Part shown: piece after piece, positions 54,058-62,985 of the stretch
How positions within the stretch are numbered: position 1 is the stretch's first letter
Layout: the number at the start of each line of letters is the position of its first letter
Translations under genes and position numbers: made by a program
Assembly (NCBI RefSeq): GCF_011617705.1
Contig: NZ_CP050154.1
Coordinates: forward strand, 3,038,001-3,102,000
Source of the DNA: Brevibacterium limosum
GTDB lineage: Bacteria > Actinomycetota > Actinomycetes > Actinomycetales > Brevibacteriaceae
Direction of reading: 5' to 3'
Length of the DNA: 64,000 nt
The notes under the pieces: generated by a model
What the model was told of the DNA's origin: nothing
Seen by the model: the letters and a program-made list of their open reading frames with translations, nothing else
Databases searched by the model: none

Positions 54058-55230
54058 TCAGAGTCCGAGTTCGCGGGCGATGAGCATGAGCTGGACCTCG
54101 GTGGTGCCTTCGCCGACTTCGAGGATCTTCGAGTCGCGGTAGTGGCGGGAGACGAGGTATTCGTTCATGAAGCCGTAGCCGCCGTGGATCTGAGTGGCGT
54201 CACGCGCATTGTCCATGGCCGCCTCACCGGCGATCATCTTGGCGATGGCGGCTTCCTTCTTGAACGGCAGTCCGGCCAGCATCCGCGAGGCCGCGAGGTA
54301 GTACGCCGAGCGAGCGGCGACGACACGAGCTTCCATGCGGGCGATCTTGAAGGAGATGCCCTGGAAGTCGCCGATCGGCTTGCCGAAGGCCCGGCGTTCC
54401 TTCGCATACTTCACGGATTCGTCGACGCAGCCCTGAGCGGCGCCGACGGCCAGTGCGCCCACTGCGATGCGACCCTCGTCGAGGATGCGCAGGAAGTTCG
54501 CGTAGCCGCGGCCGCGCTCACCGAGCAGGTTCTCTTCGGGCACCTGCACATTGTCGAACGTCAGCGGGTGCGTGTCCGAGGAGTTCCAGCCGACCTTGTC
54601 ATAAGCCGGTTCGGCGGTGAAGCCCGGTGTGCCGGTCGGGATCATGATCGTCGAGATCTCAGGCACTTCGCGGCCCGAACCAGAGGTTCGGGTTCCGGTC
54701 ACGGCGGTGGCGGTGACCAGGCGGGTGATGTCGGTGCCGGAGTTCGTGATGAAGCACTTGCTGCCGTTGATCGTCCAGGCGCCGCCCTCCAGCGTGGCCT
54801 TGGTGCGAGTACCTCCGGCATCGGATCCGGCTTCGGGTTCGGTCAGGCCGAAGGCGGCCAGACCCGAGGCGTCGGTGAGTCCCGGCAGCCATTCCCTCTT
54901 CTGCTCTTCGGTGCCGAATCGGTAGATCGGCATCGCACCGAGCGAGACGCCGGCTTCGAGGGTGATGGCCAGGGACTGGTTGACCCGGCCGAGTTCCTCG
55001 ATGGCCAGGCACAGGGCGAAGTAGTCGCCGCCCATTCCGCCGTACTCTTCGTCGAAGGGCAGGCCGAACAGGCCCATCTCGCCCATCTTCGCGACGAGCT
55101 CGTAGGGGAACTCGTGCTTGGCGTCGAGTTCGGCCGAGACGGGCGCGACCTCTTCGTCGGCGAACTTCGCGACGCCCTGGCGCAGGTCTTCGTATTCTTC
55201 GGGCAGCATGCCCGGAACAAAGGTCTCCAT
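54058..55230 (-). CDS. Acyl-CoA dehydrogenase, isovaleryl-CoA dehydrogenase-like
   Basis: This FAD enzyme oxidises a branched acyl-CoA. The 390-residue protein has the family blocks GLFGLPFDEEYGGMGGDYFA, GLTEPEAGSDAGG, KCFITNSG and the C-terminal QIHGGYGFMNEYLVSRHYRD. It follows the carboxylase alpha gene by 47 bp, as fadE19 follows accA1 in mycobacteria, which supports isovaleryl-CoA as substrate. GAGGAAACA precedes the ATG at 55230; the longer frame is a shadow. Confidence 0.9.
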   Translation of the reverse strand: METFVPGMLPEEYEDLRQGVAKFADEEVAPVSAELDAKHEFPYELVAKMGEMGLFGLPFDEEYGGMGGDYFALCLAIEELGRVNQSLAITLEAGVSLGAMPIYRFGTEEQKREWLPGLTDASGLAAFGLTEPEAGSDAGGTRTKATLEGGAWTINGSKCFITNSGTDITRLVTATAVTGTRTSGSGREVPEISTIMIPTGTPGFTAEPAYDKVGWNSSDTHPLTFDNVQVPEENLLGERGRGYANFLRILDEGRIAVGALAVGAAQGCVDESVKYAKERRAFGKPIGDFQGISFKIARMEARVVAARSAYYLAASRMLAGLPFKKEAAIAKMIAGEAAMDNARDATQIHGGYGFMNEYLVSRHYRDSKILEVGEGTTEVQLMLIARELGL

Positions 55231-55277
55231 TGTTTCCTCCCCGCTTGTGGCGTGGTTGTGGTTGAGATGACTGGTGA

Positions 55278-57326
55278 TCATTCGGCGGCGGTCTCGCCGG
55301 TGTCCGCGGCGGCCTCGGCAGCGGCTTCGTCGACGACGGTGGCGAGCACCTCGTCGAGTCCGACCTGAGCCCCTTCGACGGCGACGACGGTGACGATCCC
55401 GTCGGCGGGCGCTGTGAGCACGTGCTCCATCTTCATCGCCTCGACGACGACGAGCGGGTCGCCCTGGGCGACGGTGTCGCCGGATTCGACCCGGATGGCC
55501 ACAACGGATCCCGGCATCGGCGCGAGCACTTCCGCGCCTTCGAGCCCCGGCGTCAGCGAGGAATCCGCCAGCGGCCGGGTGAAGACACGGATGCCGGAGT
55601 CGGTGCTGACCCAGATGCTGCGGTCGCGGGCATCGGAGAAGATCCGCGCAGTGTGCTGGATCCCGCCGAGGGTGACATGCCACAGACCGTCGGCATCGAC
55701 GTCGACGGCTGCAGCACTGGCGTCGACCTCGGTCGTCTGCCCGCCGGTCGCCAGGGCCACCGTAGGGCGGAAGTCCGGTCGGGAGCTGCGCCAGGCACTC
55801 GGTCCGGCCCACGCCGAGGCGGCCGACAGATTCGCGGAGAGCTCGGCTGCCGTGACCGGCCCGGTGAGGGTCGTGCCGGCCGCTCCCCCGGTGGCCGTGA
55901 CGGCTGCCGCCGCCAGCTGCGCGTGGATCTCACCGGCGGTGTGCGCCAGCTGATCCTCGCCGAGGTTGTCGATGAGTGAGGTGTCGAGGTCACCGGCGAC
56001 GACTTCGGGCAGGCTCATGAGGACGCGCAGGAAGTCGATGTTCGTCACGATTCCCGGAACCGCCGAGGCGGCGAGCGCGGAATCGAGGCGGGCGATGGCC
56101 TGGGCGCGGTCATCGGCGCGGACGATGAGCTTGGCGATCATCGGGTCGTAGTCCGAGGCGATGGTCTGCCCGGCTTTGAGCCCGGCGTCCACGCGGATGC
56201 CCTCTCCTTCCGGGAAGACGACATCGAGGGCGCGACCGCCGGTGGGCAGGAATCCGCGCGAGGGATCCTCGGCATAGATGCGGGCCTCGATCGAATGCCC
56301 GGTCATCGTGATGTCGTCCTGGGCCAGCGGCAGCGGTGCACCGGTTCCGACGAGCAGCTGGAGTTCGACGAGGTCGACCCCGGTGACCTCCTCGGTGACG
56401 GGGTGTTCGACCTGCAGGCGGGTATTCATCTCCATGAAGAAGAACTCGTCGGGTCGGTCGGCGCCGACGATGAACTCGACGGTGCCGGCTCCGACATAGC
56501 CCACGGACTTCGCGGTCTCGCAGGCGGCCTTGCCGATCCGGGCGCGGGTCTCTTCGTCGAGCAGGGCCGAGGGGGCCTCCTCGATGACCTTCTGGTGGCG
56601 GCGCTGCAGGGAGCATTCGCGTTCACCGAGGTGGATGACGTTGCCGTTAGCATCCGCCATGATCTGGACTTCGATATGGCGCGGGGTGGCGACCAGGCGT
56701 TCGAGGAACAGTGTGTCGTCACCGAAAGAGCTCGCGGCCTCGCGGCGCGCGGTCTTCAGCGCTTCGGCCAGCTTGTCGGCTTCGAAGACCGCGTGCATGC
56801 CTTTGCCGCCGCCGCCGGCGGAGGGTTTGATGAGCACGGGGAAGCCGATGTCGTCCGAGGCGGCGATGAGGGCGTCATCGCTCATGGCGGCGTCCTTCGT
56901 GCCGGGCACCAGGGGCACTCCGCGAGAGGACACGGCCTGCTTCGCGGTGATCTTGTCACCCATCGTCCGAATCGCGTCGGCACCGGGACCGAGGAAGACG
57001 ATTCCGGCCTCGGCGCAGGCGGCGGAGAACTCGGCGTTCTCCGACAGGAAGCCGTAGCCGGGGTGGATGGCCTCGGCCCCGGTCGACTGAGCGGCGTCGA
57101 TGACCTTGTCGATGCGCAGGTAGGACTCGGAGGCCGCCGCCGGCCCGAGGCGGACGGCGACGTCGGCGGCCTTGACGTGGGCGGCGTGGGCGTCGGCGTC
57201 GGAGTAGACGGCGACGGTGCGGATGCCCAGGCGGCGGCAGGTGCGGATGACGCGCAGAGCGATCTCGCCGCGGTTGGCGATGAGGACGGTTGTGAACATT
57301 CGTGGTGTCGGCATTGCGGGGCTCAC
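55278..57326 (-). CDS. accA1: Biotin-dependent acyl-CoA carboxylase alpha subunit (methylcrotonyl-CoA carboxylase type)
   Basis: It carboxylates its own biotin and passes the group to the beta subunit. The 682-residue protein has the biotin carboxylase domain ([51 protein letters not shown]), a BT-like middle region and a C-terminal biotinyl domain with EAMKMEH. Its GTG (57326) overlaps the beta-subunit stop (GTGA). The neighbourhood favours methylcrotonyl-CoA, i.e. leucine breakdown. Confidence 0.92.
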   Translation of the reverse strand: MSPAMPTPRMFTTVLIANRGEIALRVIRTCRRLGIRTVAVYSDADAHAAHVKAADVAVRLGPAAASESYLRIDKVIDAAQSTGAEAIHPGYGFLSENAEFSAACAEAGIVFLGPGADAIRTMGDKITAKQAVSSRGVPLVPGTKDAAMSDDALIAASDDIGFPVLIKPSAGGGGKGMHAVFEADKLAEALKTARREAASSFGDDTLFLERLVATPRHIEVQIMADANGNVIHLGERECSLQRRHQKVIEEAPSALLDEETRARIGKAACETAKSVGYVGAGTVEFIVGADRPDEFFFMEMNTRLQVEHPVTEEVTGVDLVELQLLVGTGAPLPLAQDDITMTGHSIEARIYAEDPSRGFLPTGGRALDVVFPEGEGIRVDAGLKAGQTIASDYDPMIAKLIVRADDRAQAIARLDSALAASAVPGIVTNIDFLRVLMSLPEVVAGDLDTSLIDNLGEDQLAHTAGEIHAQLAAAAVTATGGAAGTTLTGPVTAAELSANLSAASAWAGPSAWRSSRPDFRPTVALATGGQTTEVDASAAAVDVDADGLWHVTLGGIQHTARIFSDARDRSIWVSTDSGIRVFTRPLADSSLTPGLEGAEVLAPMPGSVVAIRVESGDTVAQGDPLVVVEAMKMEHVLTAPADGIVTVVAVEGAQVGLDEVLATVVDEAAAEAAADTGETAAE

Positions 57327-58936
57327 ATTCTGAAAACGCCGTAGCCGCTGGCGTTCAGCGGGCGTTCCATCGGTCCGAAGCGGGCGATTTCGAGGGCCAG
57401 GGCCAGGACCTGGCGGGTGTCACCGGGTTCGATGATTCCGTCGTCCCAGAGGCGTGCCGTCGAATAGTACGGGTTGCCCTGGGCCTCGTACTGGTCGCGG
57501 ATGGGCTGTTTGAATGCGTCTTCGTCCGCAGCGGACCACTCTTCCCCGCGGGCTTCGAGCTGGTCGCGTCTGACGGTGGAGAGCACGCTGGCCGCCTGCT
57601 CGCCGCCCATCACGGAGATGCGGGCGTTGGGCCACATCCACAGGAACCTCGGCGAGTAGGCGCGGCCGCACATCGAGTAGTTTCCGGCGCCGAAGGAGCC
57701 CCCGATGACGACGGTGAACTTCGGCACACGGGCGGTGGCGACGGCGTTGACCATCTTCGCTCCGTGCTTGGCGATTCCACCGGCCTCGTAATCGCGGCCG
57801 ACCATGAAGCCGGAGATGTTCTGCAGGAAGACCAGGGGCACGCTGCGCTGATCGCAGAGCTCGATGAAGTGGGCGCCCTTCTGCGCGGATTCGCCGAACA
57901 GGATGCCGTTGTTGGCGACGATGCCCACCGGGTGCCCGTTCAGATGAGCGAATCCGGTGACGAGGCTCGTCCCGTATTCGGCCTTGAACTCGTGGAAATC
58001 GGATCCGTCGACGAGGCGGGCGATGACCTCGCGGACATCGTAAGGGGTGCGCGAATCGACGGGCACGACGGAGGTGAGCTCCTCCGGCGCGTGTGCGGGG
58101 TCGCGCGGTTCGACGACCTCCCAGTTCGGAGTGTTCTTCGGCCCGAGCGTGGAGACGATGTCCCGCATGATCTCCAGCGCATGGGGGTCGTTGGCCGCGA
58201 GGTGGTCGGTGACGCCGGAGACCCGGGAGTGCAGCGCGCCGCCGCCAAGCTCTTCGGCGGTGACTTCCTCGCCGGTGGCGGCCTTGACCAGGGGTGGGCC
58301 GCCGAGGAAGATCGTGCCCTGTTCGGAGACGATGATCGATTCGTCGGCCATGGCCGGGACGTAGGCGCCGCCGGCGGTGCAGGAGCCCATGACGGCGGCC
58401 AGCTGCGGGATTCCGGCAGCTGAGAGGGTGGCCTGGTTGAAGAAGATGCGACCGAAGTGCTCCCGGTCGGGGAAGACGTCGTCCTGATTCGGCAGGTTCG
58501 CGCCACCGGAGTCGACGAGGTAGATGCACGGAAGGCTGTTCTCTTTGGCGACTTCCTGAGCCCGGAGGTGCTTCTTCACGGTCACCGGGTAGTAGGTTCC
58601 GCCCTTGACGGTGGCGTCATTGGCCACGATCACGCATTCGCGACCGGCGACCCGCCCGATTCCGGTGATGATTCCGGCGCCCGGGCTGGCGTCATCGTAC
58701 ATGCCGTTGGCGGCCAGCGGAGAGAGTTCGAGGAAGGGCGTGCCGGGGTCGAGGAGATGTTCGACGCGCTCACGCGGCAGCAGCTTTCCGCGATCGATAT
58801 GGCGCTGCCTGGACTTCTCGGAACCGCCGCGGGCTGTGGCCGCAATGCGCTCCCGGAGTTCGGCGATGAGTTCGGCGTGGGCCTCGGAGTTGACCTGCCC
58901 CGTCGCCGGACTGACCGCAGTTCCCACTGCTCTCAT
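57323..58936 (-). CDS. accD1: Acyl-CoA carboxylase beta subunit, methylcrotonyl-CoA carboxylase type
   Basis: It transfers CO2 from biotin to the acyl-CoA. The 537-residue carboxyltransferase has two crotonase-like halves: [60 protein letters not shown] and [17 protein letters not shown]. The C terminus [20 protein letters not shown]...GYGVFRM is that of MCC beta subunits. It is the first gene of the operon; a TetR-like operator lies 13 bp upstream of its start. Confidence 0.94.
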   Translation of the reverse strand: MRAVGTAVSPATGQVNSEAHAELIAELRERIAATARGGSEKSRQRHIDRGKLLPRERVEHLLDPGTPFLELSPLAANGMYDDASPGAGIITGIGRVAGRECVIVANDATVKGGTYYPVTVKKHLRAQEVAKENSLPCIYLVDSGGANLPNQDDVFPDREHFGRIFFNQATLSAAGIPQLAAVMGSCTAGGAYVPAMADESIIVSEQGTIFLGGPPLVKAATGEEVTAEELGGGALHSRVSGVTDHLAANDPHALEIMRDIVSTLGPKNTPNWEVVEPRDPAHAPEELTSVVPVDSRTPYDVREVIARLVDGSDFHEFKAEYGTSLVTGFAHLNGHPVGIVANNGILFGESAQKGAHFIELCDQRSVPLVFLQNISGFMVGRDYEAGGIAKHGAKMVNAVATARVPKFTVVIGGSFGAGNYSMCGRAYSPRFLWMWPNARISVMGGEQAASVLSTVRRDQLEARGEEWSAADEDAFKQPIRDQYEAQGNPYYSTARLWDDGIIEPGDTRQVLALALEIARFGPMERPLNASGYGVFRM

Positions 58937-58948
58937 TCCATCCTCATT

Positions 58949-58980
58949 TCAGTTAATGATTCTTAACTGACTGCTATGAT
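58949..58980. promoter_or_regulatory. TetR operator candidate and divergent promoter
   Basis: TCAGTTAA (58949-58956) and TTAACTGA (58963-58970) form perfect 8-bp arms around a 6-bp spacer, in the AT-rich gap between accD1 (minus) and the TetR gene (plus). On the plus strand TATGAT (58975-58980) is a good -10 element for tetR, so a protein bound to the palindrome would block that promoter and probably the accD1 one. Confidence 0.75.
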
Positions 58981-59070
58981 ACTGCTCACAGGCAGAACTG
59001 ACAACGCACGAGCCAGACCGCACCGACGTCGTCCGCGACGGTGGGCATCAGGCTCAGGGAAGGAGGCCGG

Positions 59071-59697
59071 ATGTCGATCTCGGACGAGGCCAAGCCGACG
59101 GCGCGGGCAGCGGCGAAGGCAGCCAGGCGCGAGCAGCTGCTCGAGGTCGCGAAGACGCTCTATGCCCGACACGGCTTCCACGGGGTGCGTCTCGACGACC
59201 TGGGCAAGGGCGCGGGGATCTCGGCGCCGGCGGTGTACCGGCACTTCTCGTCGAAGGAGGCCGTGCTCGAAGAGCTGCTCGTCGGCATCTCCGCCTATCT
59301 GCAGTCCGGAGGCGAGGAGATCGTCGCCGCGGCCTGCGACACCGCCTCGGGGATCTCCCCCACCGAGGCGGCCCGGACCCTGCGTCGCCTCATCGACTTC
59401 CACGTCGACTTCGCCATGAGCGAGCCCGAGCTCATCCGCATCCAGGACCGCGATCTCGAGGCGCTGCCGGACGAATCGCGGCGGACCGTGCGCCGCCTGC
59501 AGCGCGCCTATGTCAGCCGGTGGGCAGAGGTCGTCGAGGCCGCCCACCCGGCGTGGACTCTTGAGGCGTCCACGGTGCGCGTCCACGCGGCGTTCGGAAT
59601 GATGAATTCGACCCCGCACCAGGCCCGACGCTCCAGCGCCGAGGTGGTCGGGGTCGAACTGCGCGCCGCAGCGGCTGCGGCGCTGGGACTCAGCTGA
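59071..59697 (+). CDS. TetR-family repressor of the carboxylase operon
   Basis: The 208-residue protein has the TetR helix-turn-helix (RREQLLEVAKTLYARHGFHG, LDDLGKGAGISAPAVYRHFS) and an all-helical ligand domain with HVDFAMSEPELIRIQDRDLE. AAGGAGG precedes the ATG at 59071. It is divergent from accD1, as the TetR gene is in the mycobacterial counterpart locus (Rv2506 type). An acyl-CoA effector is plausible. Control of accD1-accA1-acd is inference from layout and the palindrome. Confidence 0.9.
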   Translation: MSISDEAKPTARAAAKAARREQLLEVAKTLYARHGFHGVRLDDLGKGAGISAPAVYRHFSSKEAVLEELLVGISAYLQSGGEEIVAAACDTASGISPTEAARTLRRLIDFHVDFAMSEPELIRIQDRDLEALPDESRRTVRRLQRAYVSRWAEVVEAAHPAWTLEASTVRVHAAFGMMNSTPHQARRSSAEVVGVELRAAAAAALGLS

Positions 59698-59761
59698 TCA
59701 CCGGATCAGCCGAGTCCCGCCTCGGCGATATTTCGATCACCGAGGACGGTATAGCCGATAT

Positions 59762-60682
59762 TCAGGGCACGATGACGAGCTTGCCGCGGACGTGTCCGGT
59801 GGCGCTGTCCTTGAAGGCCTGCGGAACTTGGTCGAGACCGTAGGTGCCTGCGACGTCGACGGTGAGTTTCCCTTCGTCGACGAGGAGACCGAGGCGAGCA
59901 GTCTCGGAGCCGTCGGGACGCACCCAGATGTAGCGTCCGCCGTGCTCGGCGACGCTGGGATCGGCCACCGAGGCGTGCGCACCGCCCTCGGCGAGCACGG
60001 CCAGGGTGTTGTCGAGGACTCCCCCGACGAAGTCCGCGACCCCGTCGACCTTGCCGCCGGCGGCCTCGAGGACGCGCTCGACCAGGCCGTCGCCGTAGGT
60101 CACGGGCTCGGCGCCGAGTCCGCGCAGGTATTCATGATTGGCTTCGGACGCGGTGCCGATGACTCGAGCGCCGACGGCGCGGGCGATCTGCACGGCGAAA
60201 CTGCCGACTCCCCCGGATGCGCCGTGGATGAGTACGGTCCTGCCTTCCAGGTCGCCGAGGGACTCGAGGGTGCGCAGAGCTGTTCCGCCGGCCAGGGGCA
60301 GACCGCCTGTCTGTTCCCAGCTCAGGCTATTCGGCTTCGCGGCCACGGAATGGACCGGGACCGCGACCTTCTCGGCGAAGGTTCCGCCGCTCAGCACGTC
60401 CTTGCGCGCGTACGCGACGACCTCATCACCGATCGAGAATTCCGGGGTGTCGAATCCGAGGCCGACGACGACGCCGGCGACGTCCCAACCCGGGGTGACG
60501 GGGAACTGTGTGGGCATGATCGGATCGAGGTGGCCGCCGACGAGCTTCCAGTCCACAGGGTTGACCCCTGCAGCTCTGACCTCGATGAGCACTGAGGCCG
60601 GGGGCACCTTCGGGTCGGGCAGCTCCCGGACCGTGATGTCGTCGAAGTTCTCGGTGTAAGCGTCATAGACGGCGGCGCGCAT
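59762..60682 (-). CDS. NADP-dependent quinone oxidoreductase-like protein (MDR family)
   Basis: The 306-residue protein is a zinc-free medium-chain reductase: EVRAAGVNPVDWKLVGGHLD, PVTPGWDVAGVV, the nucleotide-binding VLIHGASGGVGSFAVQIARA and a C-terminal LDQVPQAFKDSATGHVRGKL. It reduces quinones or enones with NADPH. It is convergent with tetR and has a long 5' inverted repeat and a palindrome just upstream. The substrate is not known. Confidence 0.9.
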   Translation of the reverse strand: MRAAVYDAYTENFDDITVRELPDPKVPPASVLIEVRAAGVNPVDWKLVGGHLDPIMPTQFPVTPGWDVAGVVVGLGFDTPEFSIGDEVVAYARKDVLSGGTFAEKVAVPVHSVAAKPNSLSWEQTGGLPLAGGTALRTLESLGDLEGRTVLIHGASGGVGSFAVQIARAVGARVIGTASEANHEYLRGLGAEPVTYGDGLVERVLEAAGGKVDGVADFVGGVLDNTLAVLAEGGAHASVADPSVAEHGGRYIWVRPDGSETARLGLLVDEGKLTVDVAGTYGLDQVPQAFKDSATGHVRGKLVIVP

Positions 60683-60686
60683 AGCA

Positions 60687-60752
60687 ATGGCCTTCCGGTA
60701 GATGTCAGTGACACTGAGTTGTCAGCGTGACTGCACAACACCGGAAGGCCAT
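60687..60752 (-). promoter_or_regulatory. Long inverted repeat and operator-like palindrome upstream of the reductase gene
   Basis: ATGGCCTTCCGGT (60687-60699) and its exact complement (60740-60752) bracket the region before the reductase start (60682). Inside lies TCAGTGACACTGA (60705-60717), a palindrome around one central base. The first resembles a leader hairpin close to the start codon, the second a repressor site. Confidence 0.55.
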
Positions 60753-60768
60753 CGGGCTATTCCAGGTG

Positions 60769-60799
60769 CCTGCCCCGCCTCGGCGACCGTCGGGGCAGG
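60769..60799 (-). terminator. Terminator of fadB
   Basis: CCTGCCCCG (60769-60777) pairs with CGGGGCAGG (60791-60799) across a 13-nt loop, 22 bp after the fadB stop on the minus strand. Confidence 0.65.
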
Positions 60800-60821
60800 A
60801 GAGGCCTAGCTGACCGGCGAT

Positions 60822-62984
60822 CTACTCGTAGGTCTGACCGGTCTTCGCACGCTCGACCAGCGAGGCCGGCGGGGTGAAGTGCTCGCCGTACTTCGCGGCC
60901 AGATCATTCGCCCGGTCGACGAAGCCGGCCAGTCCGCCTTCGTACTGGTTGACGTACTGGAGCACACCGCCGGTCCAGGCGGGGAATCCGATGCCGAAGA
61001 TCGAACCGATGTTCGCATCCGGCACCGAGGTGAGCACCCCCTCGTCGAGGCATCTGATCGTCTCGATCGCCTCGGCGAAGAGCATCCGCTCCTGCAGGTC
61101 GGCGAAGGGCTGATCGTTCGACCCGGACTCGTACTTCTCGCGCACGCCCTGCCACAGCGCGGTGCGCTTGCCGCTCTCGTCGTAGTCGTAGAAGCCGGCG
61201 CCGTCCTTGCGTCCTGTCCGTCCCTGCTCGACCATCCAGTCGAAGACGACCTCGGAGGGGTGGGAGACCCACGTGCCGCCTGCGGCCTCGACCGCGTCGC
61301 GGGTCTCCTGATTGATCTTCTGCGACAGCGTCAGCGTCAACTCGTCGAGCAGCTGCAGGGCACCGGTGGGGTATCCGGCCTGCAGGGCCGCCTGTTCCAC
61401 GCTGGCAGGCTCCACACCTTCGCCGACGGCGGCGACCGCCTCGGCGATGAAGGTGCCGATGACGCGGGAGGTGAAGAATCCGCGCGAGTCGTTGACGACG
61501 ATCGGAGTCTTCTTGATCTGCTGCACGAGGTCGACGGTGCGGGCGAGGACCTCGTCGGAGGTGTTCTCTCCGCAGATGATCTCGACCAGCGGCATCTTGT
61601 CGGCGGGCGAGAAGAAATGGACGCCGATGAAGTCCTTGTCCCGGGTGACGCCCTTGGCCAGGTCGGTGATCGGCAGGGTCGAGGTGTTCGAGCCCAGAAC
61701 CGCGTCGGGGTCGACGATGTCCTGGATCTCCTGGAACACCTTCTGCTTGAGGTCGACGGATTCGAAGACCGCTTCGATGACGAAGTCGACTCCGGCGAAG
61801 TCCTCGGCCGAGGCGCTCGGTGTGATCCGTTCGAGGACGGCCTGCGACTTCGCCTCGGTGGTCTTGCCCTTGGCCAGGGCCGACTCCTCACGTTTGGCTG
61901 CGTAGGCCTTGCCCTTCTCCGCGTTGGCGAGTTCGACGTCTTTGAGCACGACCTCGATGCCTGATTTCGCGGCGCTGTAGGCGATCGCAGCTCCCATCAT
62001 GCCAGCACCGATCACACCGAGCTTCTTCACCTGTCGAGGTGTGACGCCGTCGGGGCGCGAGCCGCCGGAGTTGATGTGGCCGAGGTCGAAGAAGAAGGCC
62101 TTGATCATGTTCTTCGCCACCGGGGTGTGGGTGAGATGGACGAAGTAGCGGGTCTCGACGTCCAGGGCCGTGTCGATGTCGACATAGGCGCCTTCGACCG
62201 CCGCGGCGATGGCAGCACGCGGGGCCGGCATCGGTGCGCCCTTGGTTTGGCGGCGCAGCAGAGCCGGCAGAGCGGGAAGCATGGCTCCCAGCGAGGGGGA
62301 GGCCGGTGATCCGCCGGGGATCTTGAAGCCTTTGACGTCCCAGGGCTGAGCCGCCTCGGGATTGGCCTTGACCCAGGACTTGGCGCGGTCGACGAGCTCA
62401 TCGGCCGGTGCCAGCTCATCGACGAGTCCCAGTTCGAGGGCATCAGCCGCCTTGAACTTCGTCGAAGGCAGAATCGCCTTCTGCAGTGCGTTCTGGAGCC
62501 CGATGAGACGAACGGTCCTCGCGACGCCGCCGCCCCCGGGAAGCAGTCCGAGTGAGACTTCGGGGAAGCCCACGCGCAGGCTCGAGACATCCTCAGCTGC
62601 GATCCGATGGTGGGTGGCAAGTGCGAGCTCCAGTCCGCCGCCCAGGGCTGCGCCGTTGACGGCGGCCACGACCGGCTTGCCCAAGGTCTCGAGCCGGCGC
62701 AGGAGCGACTTCACGTGGTTGGTCTGCGCCGCCTCGGCCGCGGAGTTCTCCGGGTCTGCCGCACGCAGTTTGTTGAGGTCGCCTCCCGCGAAGAAGGTCT
62801 TCTTCGCGGAAGTGATGATGACGCCTGTGATGTCATCGACGTGGGCCTCGAGCCAGTTCACGGTGCCCTCGAGGGCGGCCGTGAAGTGGTCGTTCATGGT
62901 GTTGACCTTGGCGTTCGGATCGTCGACGACGACTGTGACGATACCGTCGGAGTCAGTGGTGTGGGAGTATTCGGTGTTCGTCAT
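60822..62984 (-). CDS. fadB: Fatty-acid oxidation multifunctional protein FadB (enoyl-CoA hydratase / 3-hydroxyacyl-CoA dehydrogenase)
   Basis: It performs the two middle steps of beta-oxidation. The 720-residue protein has an N-terminal crotonase domain (VVAAVNGAALGGGLELALAT and PEVSLGLLPGGGGVARTVRL with its catalytic Glu), the NAD-binding motif KKLGVIGAGMMGAAIAYSAA, GSNTSTLPITDLA, IGVHFFSPADKMPLVEII (catalytic His) and a C-terminal dimer domain. The ATG at 62984 follows the thiolase stop by 1 bp, the normal fadA-fadB order. Confidence 0.95.
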   Translation of the reverse strand: MTNTEYSHTTDSDGIVTVVVDDPNAKVNTMNDHFTAALEGTVNWLEAHVDDITGVIITSAKKTFFAGGDLNKLRAADPENSAAEAAQTNHVKSLLRRLETLGKPVVAAVNGAALGGGLELALATHHRIAAEDVSSLRVGFPEVSLGLLPGGGGVARTVRLIGLQNALQKAILPSTKFKAADALELGLVDELAPADELVDRAKSWVKANPEAAQPWDVKGFKIPGGSPASPSLGAMLPALPALLRRQTKGAPMPAPRAAIAAAVEGAYVDIDTALDVETRYFVHLTHTPVAKNMIKAFFFDLGHINSGGSRPDGVTPRQVKKLGVIGAGMMGAAIAYSAAKSGIEVVLKDVELANAEKGKAYAAKREESALAKGKTTEAKSQAVLERITPSASAEDFAGVDFVIEAVFESVDLKQKVFQEIQDIVDPDAVLGSNTSTLPITDLAKGVTRDKDFIGVHFFSPADKMPLVEIICGENTSDEVLARTVDLVQQIKKTPIVVNDSRGFFTSRVIGTFIAEAVAAVGEGVEPASVEQAALQAGYPTGALQLLDELTLTLSQKINQETRDAVEAAGGTWVSHPSEVVFDWMVEQGRTGRKDGAGFYDYDESGKRTALWQGVREKYESGSNDQPFADLQERMLFAEAIETIRCLDEGVLTSVPDANIGSIFGIGFPAWTGGVLQYVNQYEGGLAGFVDRANDLAAKYGEHFTPPASLVERAKTGQTYE

Positions 62985-62985
62985 G

